64,000 nucleotides of DNA from Apostichopus japonicus (Eukaryota > Echinodermata > Holothuroidea > Aspidochirotida > Stichopodidae). How positions within the stretch are numbered: the stretch's first letter is position 1; each line of letters opens with the position of its first letter. The stretch is from positions 13,500,678 to 13,564,677 of the forward strand of contig NC_092579.1 of NCBI RefSeq assembly GCF_037975245.1, read 5' to 3'. Both the position numbers and the translations under genes were made by a program. Below the pieces are notes generated by a model that searched no databases, was not told where the DNA came from, and saw only the letters and a program-made list of their open reading frames with translations. This document shows positions 52,283-62,165 of the stretch, in pieces.

Positions 52283-52869
52283 CAGGGGCGGGATTTGAGT
52301 TGTGAAAGTGGGGGGGGGGGCAAACCTGCCGGCAAGACTATCTAAGCGGAGCGCCACCATCGGTTGGCGCGGAGCGTACAAGAAATTTTTGGGCTTTACA
52401 AACCCTCCAGATGGCCGGAAACGGCACTTCCCGAGTGCTCTAAGCTGCATGTACCCATCCTTGAAATATAGATCTCATGTCTGCAATTGTATCTATATAG
52501 ATAGTTAATTATCGTTTAAAAATTTGAAGAGGATTGATAGTAGAACATATGGTCAGATGGTGATGTACAACTTTTGTTATACGTCACTATCTAAGCGGAG
52601 CGCCATCATCGGTTGGCAAGGAGCGTCGAAATTTCGATGAAAGGTACCCTTAGATCGGTAAAATTAACACCCATATAGGCTTTAAATTGCATCTAAACAA
52701 TTAATGAACTTATGTTAATTTAGGGAGGACGGATAGAAGAACTTATATGGTAATGTACAACTGAAGCTTATACGTCACTATTTATGCGGTGCACCACCAT
52801 CAGTTGGCGCGGCGTATCGAAATTTAAGCAAAAAGGAAATCCTAGATCAGCAAAAATGACACCTCTGGT
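52283..52869. mobile_element. hAT-derived sequence with three GCGCCACC core copies
   Basis: The core CTATCTAAGCGGAGCGCC followed by ACCATCGGTTGGCG occurs at 52337, in altered form at 52587, and more diverged at 52779, about 200-250 bp apart. Each is followed by a similar AAATTT...AGATCGG/AGATCAG segment. It looks like a tandemly expanded interior of the family seen at 29500-29772. Confidence 0.7.
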
Positions 52870-53237
52870 CAGTGGCGTAGGAAGGTACTTTTGAGTGGGG
52901 GGGCTGAAGACTGATGGCCGGCCTGGGGGAGGGGTCTAAGGGGAGGCGGTGTCCCCCTCCCCTTTGGAATTTTTTGCATTTCCAGGTGGCCTCAGATGCA
53001 ATTTGGTGCAATATAGCACACTTCAACACCCACTCCATTTTGTAAACTTAATTTTGTATTTTCACCTGGCCTTAGATGCAATTTGGTGCTCAAAATGAGA
53101 TTTTTTTTCTCATTTGGAAATGAAAAAGGGGTTTTCTGACTTGCGGAGCGGGGGGGCGGAATGATACTTCCGCCCCTCCACATTTTTCACTGGGGGGGCT
53201 GGCGCCCCCCCCAGCCCTCCCGGTTCCTACGCCCTTG
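52870..53237. mobile_element. hAT-type MITE (CAGTGGCGTAGGAA tips)
   Basis: 368 bp with tips CAGTGGCGTAGGAA and TTCCTACGCCCTTG (12 of 14 paired) and CCTCTGGT duplicated at 52862-52869 and 53238-53245. Strong G and C runs lie at the ends. A truncated relative is at 35952. Confidence 0.92.
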
Positions 53238-53245
53238 CCTCTGGT

Positions 53246-53900
53246 AACAATAAATCGCATCTAGACAGTTCTTTCCCCCTAAAATTATTAGTTTATTGTG
53301 CATTGGACCGATCAAGAATATGTTCAGCACCACTTCGAAATTCTCCCCGCGGTCCCCACTTTGCCATTGCCATTGCATATTGTTGAATGACACGGGGGGG
53401 GGGGGTGTCATGTGTCAGTTTATGAATTTAATTATTGATATACCCAATATGCAAATCTGGCTGTCGTAAATCGTTCTCTGGATTTAGTTATTCAACACAT
53501 TCAGTAGAGCAGCAACGTTGAAAATCAATTCCTGAAGCTAGCACTGTAGCACATGCCGCGGAATCATCACATGCAGAATTGAATCGCTAGTGTGTTAGCT
53601 CCAGGATTCGTAACCTGTGCTGCGAACCATGTGCTAGCTCCAGCTCCAGTTATTCTGCATGCTACATGTTACGATGTAAAACACAAATTCGAATTAGATT
53701 CGAAACAAATAGTCCTATTTGATAGAGCTGTTGTGGGGGAATAATTTCGATTAGGGTTGTGCACATTTGTCTGCAAAAACGACAAAAAAGTGAACTAAGG
53801 TCTGGGAAAAAGTGGGGGCAAATGCCCCCTCTTGCCCCCCCCCCCCCACCCCGTAATCCCGCCCATGCTGTTACATCTACTTTGATTGATATACGCGCCC
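53246..53900. other. Unresolved repeat-rich sequence
   Basis: Contains G11 near 53394, C12 near 53836 and an hAT-like tip CCCGTAATCCCGCCCATG near 53852. No gene. Confidence 0.4.
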
Positions 53901-54259
53901 GGCATTGAAGACTCGCCACAAACAGCGTGCGGCCATCTGAAAAAGTTAACTTTCTGTTGTTTGCAAGTGACGTTTTGTTCGTGTCGCTACAAAATGCAGA
54001 CAGTAATGAAACGTGATACCTTGTTATCTTTAGCTGGACCTGAGATGTCCATCGCTGTATCGTTTGTATACTGTGCTGTGGGTATTGACCGCAGCAGTAT
54101 GTACTGTCTTTACACTAATGTATAATTACCGACGGTAGCAAGCTGTGTGTGTATTTTCTGGGATCGATGGTGGTGTTTAACACTTCTGTTACACCTCATT
54201 CGAAACTAGGTCAGATTACCGGCAACAAACGTTTCTTTGTGCGCGAGTCTTCACTCCCT
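53901..54259 (+). mobile_element. TTAA-target transposon, family X, copy 3
   Basis: Same sequence as 51139-51502. The right edge is CCCT with TTAA at 54260-54263; the left TTAA is lost (CCGGCATTGAAG). Confidence 0.85.
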
Positions 54260-54263
54260 TTAA

Positions 54264-54895
54264 AGTTGTATCCATCCTTTGGTATATGCAGATGTAAAAT
54301 TTCCCCGTCATCTCTTAACTGATAATAATTACTTCTTTGCTTTCCATCGTCGATAGCATCATTGTAGCTCGGTATTGCACATTTTACACGAGTGTGCATG
54401 TGTCGTTGTTTCCGGGAATACGTGTGTGCGCATGCGCGATTATCAGCGTCACGTTGACATGAATATGTAATTATCACAGCCAATCAGATTGTTGCAGAAG
54501 TTTTTCAGCTGACAAATGTGGCTTAAACGTTGCAACTCGAGAAAATTGACCGTTTTTAGATACAGAATTAACTGATTTCGAAGAGATAACAAATACCAGG
54601 AGTCGCGAAAATAGTGTCAGAAGCATAAAGCTGTAAATTATGGGTAAATTAAAACGTTAATGTGTCTTTTTTCCTGCATCGTTCACTACTTGAGAATGTT
54701 TACTTATTTTAGTGTGGACTTTTGTAGCCTGCTCTCAATCCCATCTGGATTATTCACAATACGCATATATCTTTCGCCTTTTACTAAAGATTTCCGTGTG
54801 GAGTATCATCATTAGATAATCTCAATTTTTCACACCCTCTGAAAAGAGGGAAAGCATATCACACTCAAGTGAACGTAAAAAATACTGAATTCCTT
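54264..54895. other. No feature recognised
   Basis: Intergenic. Nothing beyond a short purine/pyrimidine alternation near 54420 (GTGTGTGCGCATGCGC). Confidence 0.45.
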
Positions 54896-54965
54896 AGAGG
54901 CATTGAACTTTGAAGACTCGCCCCGTGTTCGTACTTATGGCAAGCCGTTTTAACATTTACCTCTC

Positions 54966-55395
54966 TATTCTACTTAAGTAGAATTAATTCCACTTAAGTA
55001 GAATACAATTAAGCTTAAGTAAAATGAATTGCACTTAAGTAGAATTGCATTTTACTTAAGCTTAATTGTATTCCACTTAAGTGGAATTCATATTAGCTTA
55101 AGTTCAAACGGTTTTTGTCTACATCGTATTTTACTTAAGTAAAATACAATTCTACTTAAGTAAAATACAATTCTGCTTAAGTAAAATTCAATTCTACTTA
55201 AGTAAAATGCAATTCTGCTTAAGTAAAATTCAATTCTACTTAAGTAAAATGCTATTCTACTTAAGCAAAATGGCTTTTCAATTTCACTTAAGCTAAATTG
55301 CATTTTACTTAAGTGAAATAGAATTACGCTTAAGTGAAATGTGATTGGTCAATCTATTTCACTTAAGTAAAATGCAATTTAGCTTAAGTAAAATG
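54966..55395. repeat. Left array of ~22-bp CTTAAG palindromes
   Basis: Roughly 19-20 units by hand count. Spacing is 20-22 bp with unit centres ACTTAAGT or GCTTAAG(T/C). Neighbouring half-sites vary between TTCTA, TTTTA, TTCCA, TTTAG and TTGCA. Confidence 0.93.
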
Positions 55396-56249
55396 TGATT
55401 GGTCAATCAGTATATGCTACTCATTGCGTCACTGTACTTGCCGCGAAGTCCGACTCTGTATACTATTTTAGGTACCTCACCACGTGTTCATCCGCTCAAT
55501 AGGTTTACCATTGTCAGAAAAGAGGTAAAAGTACCTAACGTAAAGCTTCCTAAAGCATGTTATCATTTACTGTCATCGTTTTTTCTGCCTTTATATGAAA
55601 GAGCATAATTTTAAGTACAGATGGTGTGAAAATAGGGAGGATCGAAGGTGATATAAACCATTTTAAAAATCTTTGGTTAAATGTTGATATTACTCCGAAC
55701 GAGCATATGGAAGGGTTCAGTGTGATAAACTTGCTCCTCTTCTAGCTCATAATCTAAACGGTCATGATATGGAAGTTTGCAAATGCCATGATAGGCCACT
55801 AGAACACAGCTATCATGTGGTGGGTAGGATATACCAGATGAAAACTTCTATCTATGCTTTGGCAGGTCTTGAAAGTGATGAGTTTAGTGAGTAAGTCAAT
55901 GGAACAATTAATTGTGATGCGAGACCTATAGAGTTACGTTCAAGACGTACTAGTTACGTAACCATTTGCGGCCATTCCCCCATTCTGCGATACTTATCCA
56001 GCTTTCGTTGTGTATATACGAACATAACACCATACTTAGCAAATGAAGCAAAGCTTTGTTTATCACTGAGTCTGAACGTTAGACATTTGGTAAATGCAGC
56101 CAGCCAAGGGAACGACTACAACACGACATACCACCAATCAGTGGTACTAGTAGTAGAAGTATCACAAGGCATGGTACCATGCATGTAAACATTGCCCCCA
56201 GACCAACCACACGAGGTAAATGATATAACGGCTTGCCATATCCTTCATT
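55396..56249 (+). other. Interior of the foldback element, degenerate open stretch
   Basis: No transposase motif was recognised. A ~60-codon open stretch around 55725-55892 reads LAPLLAHNLNGHDMEVCKCH, then DRPLEHSYHVVGRIYQMKTS, then IYALAGLESDEFSE, ending in TAA. It could be the relic of a captured or element-encoded protein. Another open stretch (NVRHLVNAASQGNDYNTTYH) follows near 56075. Confidence 0.4.
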
Positions 56250-56760
56250 TCCACTTAAGCTAAATTGTATTTTACTTAAGTAGAATTGAATTTTACTTAA
56301 GTAAAATGCAATTGTATTCTACTTAAGTAAAATACAATTCTACTTAAGTAGAATACAATTTAGCTTAAGTTAAATTCAATTTCACTTAAGCTTAATTGTA
56401 TTCTACTTAAGTAAAATACAATTTTACTTAAGTAAAATGCATTTAGCTTAAGTGAAAAAGAATGACACTTTTACTTAAGCTAAATTAAATTTTACTTAAG
56501 TAGAATTGTATTTTACTTAAGTAGAATACAATTAAGCTTAAGTGAAATTGAATTTAACTTAAGCTTAAAAGAAAGTGGTAATTTTACTTAAGTGGAATAC
56601 AATTAAACTTAAGTAAAATGCAATTCTACTTAAGTGCAATTCATTTTACTTAAGCTTAATTGTATTCTACTTAAGTGCAATTCATTTCACTTAAGCTTAA
56701 TTGTATTCTACTTAAGTGGAATTAATTCTACTTAAGTAGAATAGAGAGGTAAATGTTAAA
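56250..56760. repeat. Right array of ~22-bp CTTAAG palindromes
   Basis: Roughly 22-24 units by hand count, same unit type as the left array. It is bounded on both sides by same-orientation copies of the tip sequence GGCTTGCCATA. Confidence 0.93.
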
Positions 56761-57102
56761 ACGGCTTGCCATACGTACTCCTGAAAGAGTTAACTTTCTG
56801 TTGTTCGTAAGTGACGTTTTGTTCGTGTCGCTACAAAATGCAGACAGTATTGAAACGTGATACCTTAATTGTTATCTTAAGCTGGACCTGAGATGTCCAT
56901 CGCCGTATCGTTTGTATACTGTGTTGTGGGTATTGACCGTAGCTGTATGTACACTAGTGTCTAATTACCGACGATAGCAAGCTGTGTGTGTATTTTCTGG
57001 GATCGATGGTGGTGTTTAACACTTCTGTTACACCTCATTCGAAACTAGGTCAGATTACCGGCATTAGACGTTTCTTTTTGCGGCAGTCTTCACACCATTT
57101 AA

Positions 57103-57460
57103 AGGTCTACTGTATATACCCCAAATATAGCACGCTATCATGGAAAAGTTTCTTGAGATTACGTAATCGACCTGCCTTGGTCGTAAAATGACCTCTTTTT
57201 ACCAATTAGTCCGCAACGCCTGCCACATATTTTTTTCTTGTATGAGGGCCTTTGTGTGAAAGCTGTATGATTAACTACAATGTAGACAAGAACATATTTC
57301 CACACCGTGTTTACACAACGAACGTAATCATGTAAATCAAAGCTATGCAGGCTAATCTTAGATCCTGAGGTGGATTTACGATCGTGGCAGGTCGCTTACG
57401 TAATCACAAAACTTTCCTAGCTATAGCGTATACTATAATTGGAGCCAATACAGCATATCT
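57103..57460. mobile_element. TTAA-target transposon, family Z
   Basis: 358 bp between TTAA at 57099-57102 (shared with family X copy 4) and TTAA at 57461-57464. The ends are imperfect inverted repeats about 85 bp long: CGCTAT...AAAGTTT...GATTACGTAATCGACCTGCC near 57131-57179 against its inverse at 57381-57430. No coding capacity. Confidence 0.75.
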
Positions 57461-57464
57461 TTAA

Positions 57465-58312
57465 GGATCATCCATCAAAAGATAGTATGAATGAAAGTGA
57501 TAATGAATACTTTCTGAACTGATTTGTATACGGTCCATATCAATAGACCTAGCTAATATGTAAACATTTATTATAATGTTTATATAGTCATCTTTTTAGA
57601 TTGTCTATATGAAAATCGAAGCAATTACATTTGTGTAAGACGTCACTTTCGTTCATTTTGATTAAAACAATAGCCGACCTCATGTAATGAAATGTAATGA
57701 AATGAAGAACTGGCAGTGTTTATATCGCATTTATTATTAATTTTTTGAGGGACCAGAGAACAGGAAAATGGAAGCAGGAGATGTGAAAGCTATGACGCGA
57801 TCCCTCGTTCTCTCTAACTCACCCCTCCTCCCCTCCCCCGCCCCTTCACCTCACTCTACTTATTAGCCTACAAAACGAATACTACACGTCGAGTGATATG
57901 CACAAGTTTTCACCATGTACGAATATTAAATTGTTGAAGATACTGTAAGAAATCACAATCTTATAACGTTGCCAGCGATAACTGACGTTCTCTGTAAGCT
58001 TTAATTATTTCCTGGAAACTTCTCAGTGAGTAACACATGTATTAACGTTCAAAGTGACCCACATTTCACCTTCCTTCCTCGAAATCACTCATGTCTATCA
58101 CTATATACTCTGATAAGTAATGCAGATAATAGCAGCCGCGATTGACCCATACGATACGGTGTTCTGTAAGTAACGTTGATAAAATATTTGTTCAGTGCAT
58201 TGTGTAAAACGATAACGTATATGTATTGTAAGGCGGGTATATCTTGCGTAGGATTTCACAGGTGGGATATAGGGGGCAAATTTCGAAATTTTAGACAAAT
58301 GCCGAATGTTTG
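57465..58312. other. No feature recognised
   Basis: Intergenic, with a C-rich stretch near 57825-57845. Confidence 0.45.
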
Positions 58313-58580
58313 TTCCGAGTTTAGGATTCACAAAATGATTTCGAGTTGGTTAGTATCATGTTTGATCTCTAGGGTAAGGCAGACGTCACTAAAACATAAC
58401 TATAGTATTGAAGTTCCATACAGGTGAAAAACGCCTACAGTGGAATTACGACCTTCCTAACCGGATTCGAACCTCTGGGCATGCGGTCGGCGTCCATAGC
58501 CTAGTGGTTAGGGTGTCCGCATGGAAAGCGGGAGGCCTGGGTTCGAATCCCTGTGGAGACTGGAAGTTTTCCACTTGAAG
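58313..58580 (+). repeat. Repeat with embedded tRNA-like module, copy 4
   Basis: Same body as at 21606. The tRNA-like part is at about 58490-58562 with anticodon stem TCCGC/GCGGG, and the B box is perfect (GGTTCGAATCC). The T-arm closing base changed (CTGGG/CCCTG). Confidence 0.85.
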
Positions 58581-58658
58581 TTTTGGATTTTCCAACTCAC
58601 TACGATTTCATCGATATAAATATATATCGATATAAATATATATATATATCGATATATG

Positions 58659-58673
58659 TAATTGAAAATCGTA

Positions 58674-58724
<51 letters not shown>

Positions 58725-58782
58725 TATATATAAAGATATGTGTGGTATTATAACAATAATGCCTCTTCTAAGCATCTGTAGT

Positions 58783-58784
<2 letters not shown>
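58659..58784. repeat. Left copy of a ~105-125 bp direct repeat flanking a transposon cluster
   Basis: AATTGAAAATCGTAATA, a TA run, then AAAGATATGTGTGGTATTAT and GCCTCTTCTAAGCATCTGTA. It matches 60939-61044. Confidence 0.9.
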
Positions 58785-58824
<40 letters not shown>

Positions 58825-59511
58825 GCGCGTATCCAGGATTTTCAAACCCGGGGGGCGCGAATTACTATCTAAGCGGAGCGCCACCATCGGTTGGCGCGCA
58901 GCGTACAAGAAAATTTCTTGTTTTGAAACCCCCCCAGATCACCGGAAACGGCACTTCTCGGGCTTGAAATGACCAACCAGATGTACACTTTTTGCCTGAG
59001 AACCAGGTATTTCCTAATAGTTTTTTTTTTCCATCCATAACCTTTTTGAAGTTTGTCAACCCGGCACACATCATGTTCGACCTGATGGCATCTCCTGTGG
59101 GTCTTTGCTTTTGTAGGTGATTCTACGTCGCGGCCCACAATACCCGTCAGCCCCACTTTTCAAGGTTTTAAGCCCCATATTTGTTCCGAATTTGAAAATT
59201 CACATTTCTCGTGAATAAACTCACTTCAAAACATACCCATAATGTTGTACAAAATTTCATCTATGGACAACCAATATAGAAAAACTTCCTTGAACCCCTA
59301 ACAGACCGGTCAAAATTGCACGAGTAGAGGGAAGTGTGATGCAGAATGTTGGTCATAAATTGTCGAAAATTCAGACACAGTTACTTTATTGGTGTACAAA
59401 CATTAAAACCTCTTATAACGGCTATTATAAAACTTGGTTGAAGGAAATGAAAAAATAGCAGATATTTCCTTCAACCGAACACTACACACATAGGCGTAGG
59501 AGGCGCGGCGG

Positions 59512-59887
59512 CAGTGGCGGAGCTAGGGGTATTGGTCAGGAGTGGCGAGAATGGTCTGTAGGAGCGCTTTCGACACTATCTAAGCGGAGCGCCACCACTG
59601 GTTGGCGCGTAGCGTACAGAAAATTTTTGAATAAAGATACTCCCTAGATCGCCGGAAATGACCCTTTCCGGGCCTGGCTAATTTGCAGATAAACGAAGAA
59701 TAAGGTGTCATCGCCAAATTACACCAACAAAATGTCAATAAGTAGATGAGAGCGCAATAAAAAAGTCAATAATCACGAATAAGTAAAAAGTGGTAAAGAG
59801 CTGAAAAAGGCGCCAGCAGTCCATTTGAGTCCGTCAGGGGGGCACCCACCGCCCCCCCCCCGCGACCGTATGGACGCTCCGCCACTG
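59512..59887. mobile_element. hAT-type MITE (CAGTGGCGGAGC tips), nested
   Basis: 376 bp with perfect 12-bp inverted tips CAGTGGCGGAGC and GCTCCGCCACTG, and CGCGGCGG duplicated at 59504-59511 and 59888-59895. It contains the GCGCCACC core at 59575. Confidence 0.95.
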
Positions 59888-60243
59888 CGCGGCGGGGTTG
59901 CAGCCCCTAATTCGCCATTACTAATGTAAAAGAGAGTTTTGACATAATTGGACCTCCATGCTTTTTATACATCTACATGAGACATGTCGTTGTTTACATT
60001 AGCATCCCGCGAAATACTGCGCAATTTGAACGGACCGTACGGTACATGATGGCATGCGATGTAATAACCGATGCTTGCTTATATGATATTGACATGAACA
60101 TGCTGAACGCGCGCTTTGCGCGCGAAAATTTTTGGTTATTTTTTCAGGCAAGTCGGACAGTTTTGAGGCTTTTCATCCTGGAACGCCATTTTCATGCTCA
60201 CTGATATGATGTGATATCTGCTGTTTGCGTTACAAATTCGAAC

Positions 60244-60480
60244 AGGCGCGTAGCGAGGAATTTGCCAAGGGAGGGGCGAAGCCTGTAGGCAAATTATCTA
60301 AGCGTAGCGCCACCATAGGTTGGCGCGAAGCGTACAAGCAAATTTTGGCCGAAAATGTCTCCCAGATCGCTGAAAATGACACTTCCCAGGCCTTGTAAGT
60401 TGCCTCTAAGCACTTTCTATTTTGAAATTACTTAGCGATATCATTTAAAAAATGCTGAATGGGGGGGGGCGGGCGGTCGT
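60244..60480. mobile_element. Truncated copy of the CAGGCGCGTAG MITE
   Basis: CAGGCGCGTAGCGAGGAATT and the core at 60294 follow 29500-29700 closely. The right tip is missing after the G run near 60462. Confidence 0.8.
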
Positions 60481-60727
60481 CCCCATCCCAAAGTGCGTCA
60501 TGTTCCCCGACGACACGGTCGAGTTCGAGACCAGCCACAGTTGGTTTCATAGCACAATTCTACACACGCGTTATGATAGACCATATATAGTACATATATA
60601 GATCATTAGTGAGAGAGGAAAATGGAAACGTCAAAAAATGGAGTTGTCGGTGTAAGGGGTAGGGTGAGTCACACTTTTACGAAATCATTGATCCGTCACT
60701 GGCTACCCTTCAGCGCTGTAATGATGT

Positions 60728-60885
60728 CACTGTTCCTCTTTCTCTCCCCGGTGTCTTCGCGTTTTTCTTTTACTCCCTCCTTTTCTCCTTTTTCTCTCTT
60801 TCTTTTTTTTCTTTTCCCTTCCCTCCTCTTTTTCCCCTCTTTTTCCCTTTTTTCTTCTCTTTTTTTTCTCTCCTCTTTTTCTTAC
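60728..60885 (+). repeat. Polypyrimidine tract
   Basis: About 155 bp almost purely C and T, merging into the C-rich right end of the surrounding element. The Phe/Ser/Leu-rich frame across it is not a gene. Confidence 0.9.
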
Positions 60886-60938
60886 CCGGGGGGCGCGCGC
60901 CCCCAACGCCCCCCCCCTGGATACGCACCTGTATATAT

Positions 60939-61044
60939 AATTGAAAATCGTAATATACATATATATATATATATATATACATATATAAAGATATGTGTGT
61001 GGTATTATAACAATGATGCCTCTTCTAAGCATCTGTAGTTATGT
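60939..61044. repeat. Right copy of the direct repeat flanking a transposon cluster
   Basis: Matches 58659-58784 with a shorter TA run. Confidence 0.9.
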
Positions 61045-61436
61045 TTGGTATGTATTACCAGGTTCGTGATTCTGAGAATCAGATTTCAACGTGCAGACCA
61101 TCATGTTATCAGTATAGGAAACACTTTACGATCCTATTGACATGACACGTGATGTTTTCCAAGCAATTGAGGCAGGGTTTGCGCGTACGAAGCCATGCAG
61201 GCCAACAATTCAGTTTTACAAGCTCAACATGAGCATTGAGCCCGAGTCAACGAAAACGTTTGAGATCGTTGGAAGGTGCATTGTTGATTGAATTCCTATT
61301 TATGGAACACTTTCTAAACTGACACAGTATATATTTCACTGTGTATAAAAATGAAAGATTGGTAAAGTCTATCGGACAGGACGTTACGGAAACATATTCG
61401 TGGAACTGCTACTAACACTTAAAACCGCAAGAAAAA
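61045..61436. other. Upstream of the Cys-rich ORF
   Basis: Plain sequence. A TATATATTT at about 61327 and TATAAAAATG at about 61344 lie 90-110 bp before the start codon and could serve as a TATA element. Not tested. Confidence 0.35.
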
Positions 61437-61952
61437 ATGTCATTTCTTGACCAATATGACGAAATTACAACATTCTTTATTATATTTGCCATTGTTGTTA
61501 TTATTTTTGTCGTCATCGGTATAGTGATGTGTTTATCAATTTTGATACGGAGACATTGCAAGGAAAGTGAATTCGAATCTAATATGCGTTACAACTTGTG
61601 TTTTGTCGCTCCAGATTGTGCATGTTGTAGAGGCGGCGCAAGGAGCGAGGGAGTCGGAGACGGTCAAACAGGACCTGCCGATGCAGATAATAAATGCTGT
61701 GACGTTGATTGCCAGTGTGGTCCGGATGGACAGGGATGCTGTGATTGTGACACCTGTGACATATGCAATGATTGTTCAGACGGCGGTGTCTGTGGAGTCC
61801 TCAGCTGTGTAGCATTTGGCGGTAATTGTTGCGATTGTGACTGGAATTGCGGGGATTGTGACATTTGTGGAGATTGTAATTGTAATCTGTGCGATGTTTG
61901 TGGCTGCCTCGTTGAGATTTGTGCGGGTGCTTGCGATGGATGTAACATTTAA
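61437..61952 (+). CDS. Predicted one-pass membrane protein with 30-Cys tail, unrecognised
   Basis: 171 codons, ATG in context AAAAAATGT, stop TAA. Residues 1-11 are short and acidic (MSFLDQYDEIT). A strong membrane segment (FFIIFAIVVIIFVVIGIVMC ...) spans about 12-37, followed at once by RRHCKES. The positive-inside rule therefore puts the C-terminus in the cytosol. From about residue 56 on there are 30 cysteines in roughly 115 residues, mostly as C-x-C, CC and C-x-x-C pairs with Asp, Asn and Gly between (for example CDTCDICNDC and CGDCDICGDC). This looks like a metal-binding or heavily acylated tail. It is not a metallothionein by layout. No family was recognised. Alternatives: a terminal exon of a longer gene, or a non-expressed ORF. 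The unusual but consistent composition argues for protein-level selection. Confidence 0.6.
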   Translation: MSFLDQYDEITTFFIIFAIVVIIFVVIGIVMCLSILIRRHCKESEFESNMRYNLCFVAPDCACCRGGARSEGVGDGQTGPADADNKCCDVDCQCGPDGQGCCDCDTCDICNDCSDGGVCGVLSCVAFGGNCCDCDWNCGDCDICGDCNCNLCDVCGCLVEICAGACDGCNI

Positions 61953-62165
61953 TATTTCATGGCCAGCTACACATTATGCGCATGACTGGATACTTGATTT
62001 AGCGTTACATGATTTAACCTCTTCAATAGCCCCCCCCCCCGCCCCAGTTCCAGCCTTGACGTCATGGTTATTTCTATCTTTGAAAATGGTGACATTGCGA
62101 ATATATCTCATACTTGTTTGTTAACATTAGTGTCAATCTCGTGAGTAGTATCGCCAGATCTGTTT
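61953..62165. other. Downstream of the Cys-rich ORF
   Basis: No clear AATAAA within 200 bp. A C run lies near 62031. Confidence 0.4.

Larger units (their letters stand above)
54936..56773. mobile_element. TU/FB-like foldback transposon with CTTAAG-palindrome arrays
   Basis: The outer ~80 bp at each end are exact inverse copies, starting TATGGCAAGCCGTTTTAAC, and the element is flanked by CGTACT at 54930-54935 and 56774-56779. Each arm is a tandem array of ~22-bp units centred on ACTTAAGT/GCTTAAGC, each unit itself nearly palindromic (TTTTACTTAAGTAAAA type). The arms are at about 54966-55395 and 56250-56760. The tip sequence GGCTTGCCATA recurs internally at 56231-56241. The design resembles sea-urchin TU and Drosophila FB foldback elements. 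No intact transposase. Confidence 0.93.
54896..57098 (+). mobile_element. TTAA-target transposon, family X, copy 4, split by a foldback element
   Basis: The left part (54896-54935) and right part (56774-57098) together match the family X body. The right edge is at TTAA 57099-57102. The interruption is the 1838-bp element at 54936-56773 with a CGTACT duplication. Confidence 0.88.
58822..60931. mobile_element. Large composite hAT-type element (CAGGCGCGTATCCAGG tips)
   Basis: The left tip CAGGCGCGTATCCAGG (58822) and right tip CCTGGATACGCACCTG (to 60931) are inverted with one mismatch. Both sit in TA microsatellite, so the 8-bp duplication cannot be resolved. The interior has the GCGCCACC core at 58864, a nested MITE (59512-59887) and a second family tip at 60244. 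No transposase. It may instead be two separate insertions. Confidence 0.65.

Noticed and set aside
52847..53411. Several Pro/Gly-rich minus-strand frames
   Set aside because: They are translations of G/C runs at MITE ends.
55088..55303. Minus-strand frame with repeating FYLSRI units as a repeat protein
   Set aside because: It is the translation of the 22-bp palindrome array (reading frame kept open by chance over part of it).
54966..56760. The regularly spaced CTTAAG arrays as a CRISPR array
   Set aside because: Units are self-palindromic and contiguous, there are no unique spacers of fixed length, no cas genes, and the locus is eukaryotic with transposon boundaries.
60622..61038. 138-codon frame rich in Phe, Ser and Leu, and its Lys/Arg/Glu-rich antisense
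   Set aside because: It spans a polypyrimidine tract and an hAT element end and has no domain; low complexity explains it.
61567..62124. Alternative frames over the Cys-rich ORF (plus 61567-61812, plus 61816-62124, minus 61664-61948)
   Set aside because: They are shadows created by the biased TGT/GAT codon pattern of the main ORF; the main frame alone has a membrane segment, a coherent tail and a good start.
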